Shown: positions 51,482-60,143 of the stretch, piece after piece
How the letters are laid out: each line of letters starts with the position of its first letter
Position numbering within the stretch: position 1 is the first letter of the stretch
Assembly: GCF_017876405.1 (NCBI RefSeq)
Contig: NZ_JAGINW010000001.1
Coordinates: 8,321,203 to 8,385,202, forward strand
Direction of reading: 5' to 3'
Origin: Kibdelosporangium banguiense
Lineage (GTDB): Bacteria > Actinomycetota > Actinomycetes > Mycobacteriales > Pseudonocardiaceae
DNA: 64,000 nt
Position numbers and translations under genes: made by a program
The notes under the pieces: generated by a model
What the model saw: only the letters and a program-made list of their open reading frames with translations
The model's database searches: none
What the model was told of the DNA's origin: nothing

Positions 51482-52177
51482 ATGTCCGGTGTCGCCCCTG
51501 GCGCGGACGACCTCGACCCGCGAACGCAACGGGCCCAGCAGGTCTACACCGAACGGATCCTGTCGATCTACGATCCGTTGGTACTGCGGGTGTTCTGCAC
51601 GTTCATCTGGCGGTGCCCGCCTCGCACGATGGTAGGTCTCTACGATCGGCTGGCCGGTCGCAGGCATCTCGACCTGGGCCCGGGAACCGGGTTCTTCCTG
51701 GATCGCTGCCGGTTCCCGGTGCGTGACCCGGAGATCACGCTGGTCGACCTGAACGAGAACTGCCTGACCGTGTCCGCCCGGCGGCTCAGCCGGTACCGGC
51801 CGGCCACGCACCAGGCCAACATCCTCCAGCCGTTGCCGTTGCCCGCCGGGCATTTCGACTCGGTCGCCCTGAACCTGGTGATGCACACCATCCCCGGCGG
51901 CTGGGAGACGAAAGGTCAGGCGTTCCGGCACGCGGCCACCTGTCTGCGACCGGGCGGCACCCTCTTCGGCACTACGGTCCTCGAACGTGGCGTGCCGATG
52001 AACCGGCTCACCCGCAAGCTGATGGCCGAGCAGCATCGGCGAGGCAACTTCCAGAACCAGGGCGACGATCCGGCCGGACTCACCGAGCAGCTGAAAAAGT
52101 ACTTCCCGGTCGTCAAAGTCGTCACCGTCGGGTGCGTGGCACTGTTCGAGACGCGCACCGACGGAGGGGACCAATGA
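51482..52177 (+). CDS. Class I SAM-dependent methyltransferase
   Basis: A 231-residue methyltransferase. After a short helical region (YTERILSIYDPLVLRVFCTF) comes motif I, HLDLGPGTGFFLDRC, near residue 62. Motif II is LVDLNENCL and motif IV DSVALNLVMHTIPGG. It differs from the OMT-type enzymes of the cluster and could act as a C- or O-methyltransferase. GAGGAG precedes the ATG; the stop overlaps the start of the FAD monooxygenase. Confidence 0.78.
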   Translation: MSGVAPGADDLDPRTQRAQQVYTERILSIYDPLVLRVFCTFIWRCPPRTMVGLYDRLAGRRHLDLGPGTGFFLDRCRFPVRDPEITLVDLNENCLTVSARRLSRYRPATHQANILQPLPLPAGHFDSVALNLVMHTIPGGWETKGQAFRHAATCLRPGGTLFGTTVLERGVPMNRLTRKLMAEQHRRGNFQNQGDDPAGLTEQLKKYFPVVKVVTVGCVALFETRTDGGDQ

Positions 52178-53352
52178 ACAGCGCCCCGAAAGCAGTGGTG
52201 GTCGGCGCTGGTATCGGTGGGCTGTGTGTGGCGGCAGGACTGATCCGGATCGGCTGGCGGGTGAGGGTGCTGGAACGCAGTCCCCGGCCTCGCGAGGTAG
52301 GGGCCGGGATGTCGCTGATGGTCAACGCGCGCCGGGCGCTGGACCAGCTTGGTGTCGGAGCCGAAGTACGGGCGCGGTCGGCGACCATGATGCCTGGTGG
52401 CCAGGGAGTCCGGCTGCCGTCAGGCCGGCGGCTGATGCCTGGCGCCGACGCGGATTTCGTCGCCGAGCATGGGCTTTCGGCGATCGTCCTGCTGCGGCGT
52501 GACCTGCAGGACGTCCTGCTCAGCGCGCTCACGGATGGTTGCCTGCGAACAGGTGCGCGGGTCACGGACGTCCGCTGGGACCCGGCCGGTGGCCCGGCGT
52601 GCGTCGTCTACCACACCGACGAGGGAACGCGGACGATCGAGGGTGATCTGGTTGTCGGGGCTGACGGAGTGAACAGCCGGATCCGTTCGTTGCTTCAGCC
52701 GGATGCGCATCCTCCTGTTTACAGTGGACATAGTGTCTGGCGGGGGATCAGTGAGTGCACTATGCCGGACGAACCAGGTGGCAACACCTGGGGGAGAGGC
52801 AGGCAGTTCGGACGGATGCCGCTGCGCGATGGCCGTGTCTACTGGTACGCGGTCGCCAATACCCCGCTGGGGCAAAGCAGTGACGACGAGCTGGGCGAGG
52901 TGCGCCGCCGGTTCGGTACCTGGCACGACCCGATCCCGGCCTTGCTCGACTCTACTCCGGGGGACACGGTGTTACATCACGACGTGTTCGAGCTGGATCC
53001 GCCGTTGTCGTCTTACGTCTCCGGATGTGTTGCTCTGCTTGGCGATGCGGCCCACGCTATGACGTCCGACATCGGGCAGGGCGCTTGCCAGTCCATTGAG
53101 GACGCAGTTGTGCTGTGTGCGGCGTTGGCCGAGCAACCCGATGTCTCTGCTGCTCTGGCTCGGTATGACGAGCAACGCAGGCCGAGAGCGCAGATGATCG
53201 TCGAGGCCTCGCGGCGAATGGGCGAGCTGACCATGCGTGAGCGGCGCTGGCAGGTACTGGCCCGTAACGCCATGGTGCGGATGGTTCCGCGACGGTCCAG
53301 GGAACGTGCGCTGGCCGCGGTCGGCGACTGGCAGCCTCCTGTGCTGGCCTGA
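52174..53352 (+). CDS. FAD-dependent monooxygenase (salicylate-hydroxylase-like)
   Basis: A 392-residue flavoprotein of the shorter PHBH branch without a thioredoxin-like tail. It has VVVGAGIGGLCVAAGLIRIG, DG motif LVVGADGVNSRIRSLL near residue 170 and GDAAHAMTSDIGQGACQSIEDA near residue 285. Relatives hydroxylate aromatic rings or epoxidise. The ATG with GGAGGGG upstream overlaps the methyltransferase stop, and the NmrA-like gene begins two nt after its stop. Confidence 0.85.
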   Translation: MNSAPKAVVVGAGIGGLCVAAGLIRIGWRVRVLERSPRPREVGAGMSLMVNARRALDQLGVGAEVRARSATMMPGGQGVRLPSGRRLMPGADADFVAEHGLSAIVLLRRDLQDVLLSALTDGCLRTGARVTDVRWDPAGGPACVVYHTDEGTRTIEGDLVVGADGVNSRIRSLLQPDAHPPVYSGHSVWRGISECTMPDEPGGNTWGRGRQFGRMPLRDGRVYWYAVANTPLGQSSDDELGEVRRRFGTWHDPIPALLDSTPGDTVLHHDVFELDPPLSSYVSGCVALLGDAAHAMTSDIGQGACQSIEDAVVLCAALAEQPDVSAALARYDEQRRPRAQMIVEASRRMGELTMRERRWQVLARNAMVRMVPRRSRERALAAVGDWQPPVLA

Positions 53353-53354
53353 CG

Positions 53355-54227
53355 ATGGACGACACCGTCGGTATCACGATCGGCGTGTTCGGTGCGACCG
53401 GGCGGGTCGGGCGTGAAGTGGTCCGGCTGCTGGTGGAAGCCAACCAAACTGTGCGCGCGTTCACGCGGAATCCGATGCGGGCAGACCTCCCGGCCGGTGT
53501 CGAGGTAGTCGGTTGTGATCTCGGAGAGCCGGAGACGCTGGCGGCCAAGCTGGCTGGAATCGAACGACTTTTCCTGCTCACGACCGGCCCTCAAGCACTC
53601 GACCACGACCGCAATGTCGCTGCGGTGCCGGGGATACGCAGGGTGGTGAAGCTGTCCTCGGTGGCGGCGATGCCACCGACCGGCAACGTCTACGCCGCGG
53701 CACATGCCGAGGGCGAGTACGTGGTTCAAGTCGCATGTCCGGAGTGGACGATGCTGCGACCGGCCGCGTTCATGTCCAACATGGAATACTGGTTGCCGCC
53801 GATCGAGGCCGAGCGCACTGTTCACGCGTCATTCGGCAGCATTCCACGTGCCGTGGTCGATCCACGTGATGTCGCGGCTGTCGCGGTTCGCGCCCTTGTC
53901 GAGGACAGTCACATCGGCGAGACGTACACGATCACCGGCCCGGAGGCGCTCACTGTGCCCGAACAGGTCGACCGCCTGAGCCGAGTAGCGAACACACCTC
54001 TCGAATACGTGGATGTCCCCGGGTCGGCTGCCCGTGCGGGCATGATCGGCGGCGGGATGCCGCCCGAGCTCGTCGATGGCTTGGTCGCGGAGCTGGCCGA
54101 CCCTGACCCTCGCCGCGGCGGCATCCCACTGCCCACAGTGGAGCGCGTGACTGGCCGCCCACCGGCCTCGTTCGACGACTGGCTGACCCGGCACCGGCGC
54201 CGCCTGCTGGGTTCCATTGGGCTTTGA
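53355..54227 (+). CDS. NmrA-like NAD(P)-binding protein
   Basis: A 290-residue atypical SDR. The N-terminal GVFGATGRVGREVVRLLVEA is the GxxGxxG motif, followed by VKLSSVAAMPPTGN and AYAAAHAEGEY-like positions without a canonical YxxxK. This places it in the NmrA/NAD(P)H-binding-oxidoreductase group. These are reductases or redox sensors. In type II PKS clusters such proteins often reduce ketones or quinones. It is co-oriented in the right-arm operon. Confidence 0.75.
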   Translation: MDDTVGITIGVFGATGRVGREVVRLLVEANQTVRAFTRNPMRADLPAGVEVVGCDLGEPETLAAKLAGIERLFLLTTGPQALDHDRNVAAVPGIRRVVKLSSVAAMPPTGNVYAAAHAEGEYVVQVACPEWTMLRPAAFMSNMEYWLPPIEAERTVHASFGSIPRAVVDPRDVAAVAVRALVEDSHIGETYTITGPEALTVPEQVDRLSRVANTPLEYVDVPGSAARAGMIGGGMPPELVDGLVAELADPDPRRGGIPLPTVERVTGRPPASFDDWLTRHRRRLLGSIGL

Positions 54228-54252
54228 GCCGGCTTCCATCCGTCATCGGCAC
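54213..54252 (+). promoter_or_regulatory. SARP-box-like array before the SDR gene
   Basis: Heptamers TCCATTG, TTGAGCC, TCCATCC and TCGGCAC start 11 bp apart (54213, 54224, 54235, 54246), spanning the end of the NmrA-like gene and the 89-bp gap. TTGAGCC-GGCT-TCC is close to TCGAGAG-GGCT-TCC in the KS-beta array. Confidence 0.5.
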
Positions 54253-54316
54253 CATTGTCCTGCGGCAGAACGGCGACTCCGGGCCGGTGGCGCTTGTCCC
54301 GAAGGGAGAATCTCCA

Positions 54317-55054
54317 GTGGATCAAGGGTTACGCGGGAAGAGAGTGCTCGTGACGGGAGGCACGCGAGGAATCGGGCGCGCTGTCGCGCTCGCGTTCGCT
54401 GACGCGGGGTCGTTCGTTGTGGCGGGCCACCTGAATCCCAGTGAAGCGGCGGAAAGCCTTGCGCGTGAACTGAAGGAATGCGGCGACAGCCATCGTGTCG
54501 TGGCGGCGGACGTGACTACCGAACGCGGTGCTGGACGGCTTGCCGAGGCAGCCAGGGAAACACTCGGTGGCCTGGACGTCCTGGTCAACAACATGGGCGT
54601 GGACGGCGTGGTGCCATTCGGCGAGCTCGACGAACAGCAGTGGCGGCACGTCGTCGACCACAACGTCACGGCCGCCTACCTGGTGACATACGCAGTGCGT
54701 GATCTGCTTGCAGACGGGGCTTCCGTGGTGAACATCGGCTCGTCGGTCGCACTGCGGGGACGTGCCAACGGCGTGCACTACTCGGCGTCCAAGGCGGCAC
54801 TGATCGGCTTCACTCGCGCACTGTGCAAGGAGTTCGGCGAACGCGCGATCCGGGTCAACGTGGTCGCACCCGGGCTCACCGAGACCGAACCGGGTGCCGG
54901 CCTGCCGCCGCAGGCGGTCGAACGCATCGTGGGGATGACCGCGCTGGGCCGGATCTGCCAGCCACACGACGTGGCAGGAGCGGTTCTTTTCCTCGCGGGC
55001 GACACGTCCCGCTACATCAGTGGAGTGACCTTGAACGTGGACGGAGGCGTCTGA
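54317..55054 (+). CDS. SDR ketoreductase
   Basis: A 245-residue classical SDR. The cofactor motif is VTGGTRGIGRAVALAFADAG, NNMG is near residue 85 and the catalytic YSASKAALIGFTRAL is near residue 150. The GTG at 54317 has GAAGGGAG at good distance, whereas the frame extends 31 codons upstream without homology. Its stop overlaps the SchA/CurD-like gene. It resembles the SDRs at 17190 and 24473. Confidence 0.84.
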   Translation: MDQGLRGKRVLVTGGTRGIGRAVALAFADAGSFVVAGHLNPSEAAESLARELKECGDSHRVVAADVTTERGAGRLAEAARETLGGLDVLVNNMGVDGVVPFGELDEQQWRHVVDHNVTAAYLVTYAVRDLLADGASVVNIGSSVALRGRANGVHYSASKAALIGFTRALCKEFGERAIRVNVVAPGLTETEPGAGLPPQAVERIVGMTALGRICQPHDVAGAVLFLAGDTSRYISGVTLNVDGGV

Positions 55055-55434
55055 TGCCGTACGCCGCGATCACCTATCGCGTGCAACCGGGACACGAGGA
55101 CGAGATCGCCGAGATCTTCGCGGGCTTCCAGCGGGTGGACACCCCGGTGCTGCGCGGCTCCGACGGCGACCAGGCCGGGCGGCTGCTCGGCACGGCCGTG
55201 TTCGTCAAGGACGACGTCATGGTCCGCGTGATCCACTACGAGGGCGAGTTCGCCGCAATCGCCAGGCACATGGCGGCCCAGCCCGGTGTGCACCTGATCG
55301 AGGAGAAGCTGGCGCCGCTGCTGGTCCGGCAACGGGACACCAGCACTCCGGAGGGCTTCGCGGAGTACTTCCGGGACGCGACGATGCGGTGCGTCTCCCA
55401 GCTGTCGGTGCAGACGCACCCGGCAGGGGGCTGA
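55054..55434 (+). CDS. SchA/CurD-like cyclase/monooxygenase protein (copy 2)
   Basis: A 126-residue SchA/CurD-like protein, paralogue of the one at 30072. It shares PYAAITYRVQPGHEDEIAEIF, LLGTAVFVKDDVMVRVIHYEG and the terminal MRCVSQLS. Expected to act in cyclisation or oxidation of the polyketide; the chemistry of the family is not settled. Its ATG overlaps the SDR stop (TGATG). Confidence 0.78.
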   Translation: MPYAAITYRVQPGHEDEIAEIFAGFQRVDTPVLRGSDGDQAGRLLGTAVFVKDDVMVRVIHYEGEFAAIARHMAAQPGVHLIEEKLAPLLVRQRDTSTPEGFAEYFRDATMRCVSQLSVQTHPAGG

Positions 55435-55437
55435 CAG

Positions 55438-56307
55438 GTGCCCGACAGGTCCATCGCCGTGATCGGACTCGGCGGAATGGGGTCGGGAATGGCTCGCGCC
55501 ATTCTCGACGCGGGATTTCCCGTCACGGTGTTCAACCGCACGCGGTCGAAGGCGGAGCTGCTGACAGCCGCTGGTGCACGCCTGGCGGAGTCCGCGTCCG
55601 CCGCAGTACAAGGAACCGGCACGGTATTGCTGAGCTTGGCCGATGAAGCCGCTGTCGAAGAGGTGCTTTTCGGTGAGGTGACGGGAAACCTGCGGACGGG
55701 AGCCGTGGTGATCGACACGTCGACCGTGTCGCCCACGTTCGCGAGGAACGCGGCCGAGCGGCTGACAGCGTTGGGAGCGCGCCGGGTCGAGGCCTGTGTG
55801 GTGGGCAATCCACAGATGGCCGCGCACGGTGCGCTGAGGGTGTTCGCCGCAGGCAAGAAGTCCGATGTGGACGAAGTGGGCGCCGTGCTCGACGCGATCG
55901 CCCAGCAGGTCCGCTACCTCGGCCCGGCCGGCAGTGCGAGCGTGCTCAAACTGGCGTTCAACCTGTTGCTGGGCGTGCAGACCGCAGGCTTGGGCGAGGC
56001 TGTGGCGTTCGTCGAGACGATGGGCCTGGATCGCGGCCTGCTGCTTGACGCACTGGACAACAGCGGGTGGCGGTCGCCGGTGTTGAGCTTCCGTGCCGAG
56101 TTCATGCGCAGGCGCGCGTACCAGCCCGCCGGTTTCCGGGCCGGATTGATGCACAAGGACCTGACTCTGGCCAGAGACGAGGCGTTGGCACACGGTGTCG
56201 CCCTGCCGTTGGCCGACCGGACCGTCGACCGGTTCGACGAGGTACTCGCGGCGGGCCGGGCGGATGACGACGCCGCCTCGGTGGCCGAGCTGACACAGAC
56301 CCGATGA
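55438..56307 (+). CDS. 6PGDH/HIBADH-family NAD(P)-dependent oxidoreductase
   Basis: A 289-residue beta-hydroxyacid-dehydrogenase-like protein. The N-terminal Rossmann motif is IAVIGLGGMGSGMARAILDAG with NRT after strand beta2 (NADP preference). The family lysine-containing helix is VLKLAFNLLLGVQTAGLGEA near residue 180, with the catalytic-type Lys. GTG start three nt after the SchA/CurD-like stop. Imine reduction or alcohol oxidation of a tailored intermediate is possible. Confidence 0.8.
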   Translation: MPDRSIAVIGLGGMGSGMARAILDAGFPVTVFNRTRSKAELLTAAGARLAESASAAVQGTGTVLLSLADEAAVEEVLFGEVTGNLRTGAVVIDTSTVSPTFARNAAERLTALGARRVEACVVGNPQMAAHGALRVFAAGKKSDVDEVGAVLDAIAQQVRYLGPAGSASVLKLAFNLLLGVQTAGLGEAVAFVETMGLDRGLLLDALDNSGWRSPVLSFRAEFMRRRAYQPAGFRAGLMHKDLTLARDEALAHGVALPLADRTVDRFDEVLAAGRADDDAASVAELTQTR

Positions 56308-56326
56308 AGCGGCACAGGAGGAATCA

Positions 56327-57184
56327 ATGGACATAGGAGTGTGCCTGCCGACGACCGTTCCCGGCGCCGACGGTGGGCGGCTGATCGAGTTCGCCCGACG
56401 GGCTGAGCGGCTCGGCTTTGCCGTATTGGGCGTGAACGACCGGTTGGTGTACGACAACTACGACAGCATCGTCGCCTTGGCCGCGGCGGCAGGCGTGACC
56501 GAGCGCATCGAGCTGACCACGTCGATCCTGCTGGCTGCCTACCGGCCCAGCGTCGTCGAGCTCGCCAAGCAACTGGCCAGCCTGGACCGGCTGTCGGGCG
56601 GCAGGCTCGTACTCGGTGTGGCGTCGGGGATGCGTGAGGACGACTACACCGCGACAGGGACCGAATATCATCGCAGGGGCAGCCGGCTCGAGGCGATGCT
56701 CGACGAGCTCACGCAAGTCTGGCAGGGCGACGGTCCCGTGCCCGGAGTCGGGCCACGGCCGACCAACGGCAGCATTCCACTGTGGATCGGCGGCATGCCG
56801 GATCCCGGGCTGCGCCGGGCGGCGAAGTACGGCATCGGCTACATCTCCCCGGGCGGCCCGCCCGCGGTGTTCCCGGATCTCGTGGCCAAGGCCAGGGCGT
56901 CGTGGGCCGAACAGGGTCGCGACGACATGCCCAAGATCGGCGCGATGTGCTACGCCTCGCTGGGCAAGGACGGCGCTGAGCTGGGACGCAAGCACGCGCT
57001 GAGCTACTACTCCTACCTGGGGCCGATGGCCGAACGCCTGGCGAGCGGCGTCATCTCCGACGAGGACAGGCTGCACGACGCCATCGCCAGTTACGCCGGC
57101 AACGGCGTCGACCGCCTGATGATCATGTCCTGTTCGGACGATCCGGCCCGGCTCGATCTGCTGGCCAAGGCGGCACTGGGCTGA
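56327..57184 (+). CDS. LLM-class flavin-dependent oxidoreductase (copy 2)
   Basis: A 285-residue luciferase-like protein, paralogue of the one at 22271 with the same length. Shared blocks include LPTTVPGADG, LAAYRPSV, AKQLASLDRLSGGR, SIPLWIGG versus DIPLWIGG, and YYSY near residue 225. Uses F420 or FMN. It overlaps the DUF1772 gene by one base. Retention of two copies in one cluster suggests two different reductive or oxidative steps. Confidence 0.8.
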   Translation: MDIGVCLPTTVPGADGGRLIEFARRAERLGFAVLGVNDRLVYDNYDSIVALAAAAGVTERIELTTSILLAAYRPSVVELAKQLASLDRLSGGRLVLGVASGMREDDYTATGTEYHRRGSRLEAMLDELTQVWQGDGPVPGVGPRPTNGSIPLWIGGMPDPGLRRAAKYGIGYISPGGPPAVFPDLVAKARASWAEQGRDDMPKIGAMCYASLGKDGAELGRKHALSYYSYLGPMAERLASGVISDEDRLHDAIASYAGNGVDRLMIMSCSDDPARLDLLAKAALG

Positions 57185-57630
57185 TGGTGACCCTGCTCGG
57201 CGTCGCGGTGCTCGTCGGCAGCGGCGTGGTGGCAGGGGTGCTGTTCGCGGTGGCGCTGAGTGTGTTGCCCGCCCTGTTCGCGATGCCGGCCGACCGGTAC
57301 GTCTACACGCACAAGCTCATCGGCCGTAACTGGGACCCGACGATGCCGGTGATCGTGCTGTCCTGCGTGGCGATCGACGTGGCACTGGCGGTGGTGGCCA
57401 CGTCCGGCACGGTCTGGTTCGCGGCCGCGGCGGCCGCACTGCTGGGAGTGTCGGTCGTGTCGCACTTCTGCAACGTCCCGATCAACCGCCGGGTCAAGTC
57501 CCAGGACCCGGCCGGCATCCCGGCCGGCTGGCGTGACCCGAGGCCGGTGTGGCGCCGGTGGCACCTGCTGCGGACGGGGCTGGCCCTGTTCGCCCTGTTC
57601 GCCAACGCCTTCGCGGTCGCCACCGGATGA
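57184..57630 (+). CDS. DUF1772 (anthrone-oxygenase-like) membrane protein
   Basis: A 148-residue protein with four hydrophobic segments (VLVGSGVVAGVLFAVALSV, MPVIVLSCVAIDVALAVVA, a third near residue 85 and a C-terminal LALFALFANAFAV). The motif FCNVPINRRV precedes a W-R-rich loop. This is the DUF1772 family, which includes anthrone oxygenases of aromatic polyketide pathways. It probably oxidises an anthrone-type ring to a quinone. A second family member lies at 58416 on the other side of ACP and aromatase. Confidence 0.75.
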   Translation: MVTLLGVAVLVGSGVVAGVLFAVALSVLPALFAMPADRYVYTHKLIGRNWDPTMPVIVLSCVAIDVALAVVATSGTVWFAAAAAALLGVSVVSHFCNVPINRRVKSQDPAGIPAGWRDPRPVWRRWHLLRTGLALFALFANAFAVATG

Positions 57631-57660
57631 CCAGCCGGATTCGAGGAAAGGAAGGGTGTC

Positions 57661-57921
57661 ATGAGCGGATTCACGCTGAGCGATCTGAGGGAGATCATGC
57701 GGGCCAGTGCAGGTGTCGACGAAGGCGTCGACCTGGACGGCGACATCGCCGGCGTCGAGTTCGCCGACCTCGGTTACGACTCGCTGGCCGTACTGGAACT
57801 CGCCGGTCAGGTCGGGCGCAGGTACGGCCTGCGCATCCCGGACGACGCGGTGGCCGAGATGCCGACCCCCGGCCACGCCGTCGAGTTCATCAACACACGG
57901 CTCGCCGTGCAGGAGGCATGA
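57661..57921 (+). CDS. Type II PKS acyl carrier protein
   Basis: An 86-residue ACP. The phosphopantetheine attachment Ser41 lies in FADLGYDSLAVLELA; the rest is the usual four-helix arrangement. GAAAGGAAGG precedes the ATG. It carries the growing chain for the KS-alpha/KS-beta pair. It sits with KS-alpha's side of the cluster, immediately before the aromatase/cyclase, and 33 kb from KS-beta. Confidence 0.93.
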   Translation: MSGFTLSDLREIMRASAGVDEGVDLDGDIAGVEFADLGYDSLAVLELAGQVGRRYGLRIPDDAVAEMPTPGHAVEFINTRLAVQEA

Positions 57922-57922
57922 G

Positions 57923-58390
57923 ATGGCCGGGCACACCGACAACGAGATCATCATCGACGCCCCGATGGACCTGGTCTGGGACATGACCAACGACATCGAG
58001 TCGTGGACCGACCTGTTCAGCGAGTACGCCGAGGCGAAGATCCTCCGCCGGCAGGACGACACGATCGTGTTCCGGCTCGCACTGCACCCCGACGAGAACG
58101 GCACGGTGTGGAGCTGGGTCTCGGCCCGCACACCGGACCCGGCCACGCGGACCGTGCGGTCCCAGCGGGTGGAGACCGGGCCGTTCAAGTACATGTGGAT
58201 CTACTGGGAGTACCTGCCTGCCGACGGGCACGTGCGGATGCGCTGGGTGCAGGACTTCGAGATGAAGCCGCAGGCTCCCGTGGACGACAAGGTGATGCAG
58301 GACAACCTGAACCGCAACACCGCCGTCCAGATGCGACTGATCAAGGACAAGGTGGAGGCGGCGGCGCGCGACGCCGCCCCGATCGGCTGA
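57923..58390 (+). CDS. SRPBCC-family aromatase/cyclase
   Basis: A 155-residue single-domain Bet v1-like polyketide cyclase (TcmN N-terminal-domain/WhiE-ORFVI type). It has NEIIIDAPMDLVWDMTNDIESWTDLFSEY in part, an Arg/Trp-lined cavity segment MWIYWEYLP and RMRWVQDFEMKP. It starts one base after the ACP stop codon. It likely directs first-ring cyclisation and aromatisation of the unreduced polyketide. Confidence 0.9.
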   Translation: MAGHTDNEIIIDAPMDLVWDMTNDIESWTDLFSEYAEAKILRRQDDTIVFRLALHPDENGTVWSWVSARTPDPATRTVRSQRVETGPFKYMWIYWEYLPADGHVRMRWVQDFEMKPQAPVDDKVMQDNLNRNTAVQMRLIKDKVEAAARDAAPIG

Positions 58391-58415
58391 GTCTGCCCCG
58401 GTGCGGAGGTGCGCG

Positions 58416-58877
58416 GTGCTCGAACTGCTGGTCCCGGTCGTACTGCTGGCCAACGGGCTGGCCGCCGGTGTCCTGGTGGGTACCCAGCTCGGCGGATGGC
58501 CGCTGCTGGAAAGCCTGCCACCGGCCGGTTACGTCTCCGCCCATGCCTTCTTCTCGACCCGGTTCGACCCGTTCATGCCGGTCTGTTTCGTGGCCGCCGC
58601 GGTCGGTGACGTGGTACTGGGCGTGCTGGCAGACCGTGCCGTGACGGCGGTGCTTTTCCTGACGGCAGCGCTACTGACGCTGGGCAGTGTCGTGGTGTCG
58701 TTGGTGAAGAACGTTCCGCTGAACAGATGGATCCGGACGCTGGACCCGGACCGGTTGCCGGCGGATTTCGCCGAGCGCGATCCACGCAGGCGTTGGGGTG
58801 GCTGGAACCGCGCCCGTACCGCGCTGGCGGTGCTTGCCCTGTTGTTCAACTGTGTCGCGGTAGGCCTGTTGCTGTGA
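58416..58877 (+). CDS. DUF1772 (anthrone-oxygenase-like) membrane protein
   Basis: About 153 residues with four hydrophobic segments, for example LLVPVVLLANGLAAGVLVG and FLTAALLTLGSVVVSLV, followed by NVPLNRWIR and a W-R-rich loop, as in the protein at 57184. The GTG at 58416 is six nt after GGAGG; an earlier GTG at 58401 is possible. Probably a second quinone-forming oxygenase or a partner of the first. Confidence 0.72.
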   Translation: MLELLVPVVLLANGLAAGVLVGTQLGGWPLLESLPPAGYVSAHAFFSTRFDPFMPVCFVAAAVGDVVLGVLADRAVTAVLFLTAALLTLGSVVVSLVKNVPLNRWIRTLDPDRLPADFAERDPRRRWGGWNRARTALAVLALLFNCVAVGLLL

Positions 58878-58903
58878 CACGTGATTCGTGGAGGGAGGAC
58901 TCG

Positions 58904-60121
58904 ATGGGCGGTCAGCGCCGGGGATTGCGGGTGCTCGTCATCGGCGGCGGCATTGGCGGGCTGTGTCTCGCACAAGGCCTGCGGCAGCACGATGTCGACG
59001 TCACCGTGTACGAACGGGACGAGTCCGCGTTGGGACGGCGGCAGGGATATCGGCTGCGGATCAGTCCTGAAGGCGAGCAGGCGTTGCGTGACTGCTTGCC
59101 GCACCGGGCGCAGCAGCTGTTGGTCGCCACGGCGAACATGCGGTACGAGAAGGGACTGGCCGCCTACGACGAGCGGCTCAACCCGCAGTGGGCCCCTACG
59201 TTCGAGGACGCCAGAGGCGATGCACCGGACAAAGTGGACGCTGTGGACCGGGTGACGTTGCGCCGGATCCTGTTGGCCGGACTGGACGACCGAGTCTGCT
59301 TCGGCAAGCGGTTCACGCACTACGAGCAACGGCCCGGCGGTCAGGTCGCGGCCTGGTTCGACGACGGCACCCACGACGTGGGGGACGTACTCGTGGCGGC
59401 GGACGGCACGAACTCGCGGGTGAGGACTCAACTGGGCGGCGAGCACGCCCTGAGTGACCTGGGTGTGCGCGCGATTCTGTCCCGGACGCCGATGGCCGCG
59501 GCGATCCAGGCCGGGATGCCGGAGGTGCTGCGGGACCGGTTCACCTACGTGATCGGGGCGGACGGGTTCCATCTCGGCATGATGCCGATGGTCTTCCGGA
59601 CCGAGCCACGCAAGGCCGCCGCCGAGCTGTGGCCGGGCCTGGAGTTCGACGATGTCCAGGACTACTACATGTCGGTGTTCAGCGTGCACCGCAGTGAACT
59701 GGGGCTGGCCGACGAGGAGTTCTTCGCGATGACCGGCCGCCAGTTGTGCGACCTCGTTCTCAAACGCACCTCAGGCTGGCATCCCGACCTGCACGGAGTG
59801 TTCGACTACGCCGAGCCGGAGCAGACCTTCCCGGTGGCGCTTCGGGCTACTTTGCCTGTCCTGTCATGGAAAGCAGGCAACATCGTTCCGCTCGGCGACG
59901 CGGTACACGCCATGCCGCCGTCTGGCGGAGTCGGCGCCAACACGGCGGTCCGGGACGCCAGCGCACTGTCGCGTGCGCTTGTCGCGGTGGACCAAGGAAA
60001 GCAGTCGCTCGCCGAAGCCGTTGCCGCCTACCAGGAGGCGATGACCGGATACGCGACCGAGGCGGTCGTGATGTCCCTCAAGATCGCCCAGTGGTCGATG
60101 AAGCTCGACTTCGCGCCCTGA
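58904..60121 (+). CDS. FAD-dependent monooxygenase
   Basis: A 405-residue PHBH-fold flavoprotein without a thioredoxin-like tail. It has VLVIGGGIGGLCLAQGLRQH, a DG motif VLVAADGTNSRVRTQL near residue 165 and GDAVHAMPPSGGVGANTAVRDA near residue 335. GAGGGAGG precedes the ATG. It follows the DUF1772 gene and precedes the TcmI-type cyclase, so it likely hydroxylates the cyclised scaffold. Confidence 0.85.
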   Translation: MGGQRRGLRVLVIGGGIGGLCLAQGLRQHDVDVTVYERDESALGRRQGYRLRISPEGEQALRDCLPHRAQQLLVATANMRYEKGLAAYDERLNPQWAPTFEDARGDAPDKVDAVDRVTLRRILLAGLDDRVCFGKRFTHYEQRPGGQVAAWFDDGTHDVGDVLVAADGTNSRVRTQLGGEHALSDLGVRAILSRTPMAAAIQAGMPEVLRDRFTYVIGADGFHLGMMPMVFRTEPRKAAAELWPGLEFDDVQDYYMSVFSVHRSELGLADEEFFAMTGRQLCDLVLKRTSGWHPDLHGVFDYAEPEQTFPVALRATLPVLSWKAGNIVPLGDAVHAMPPSGGVGANTAVRDASALSRALVAVDQGKQSLAEAVAAYQEAMTGYATEAVVMSLKIAQWSMKLDFAP

Positions 60122-60143
60122 ACCAGTTGAAAGGAGACGGCCG

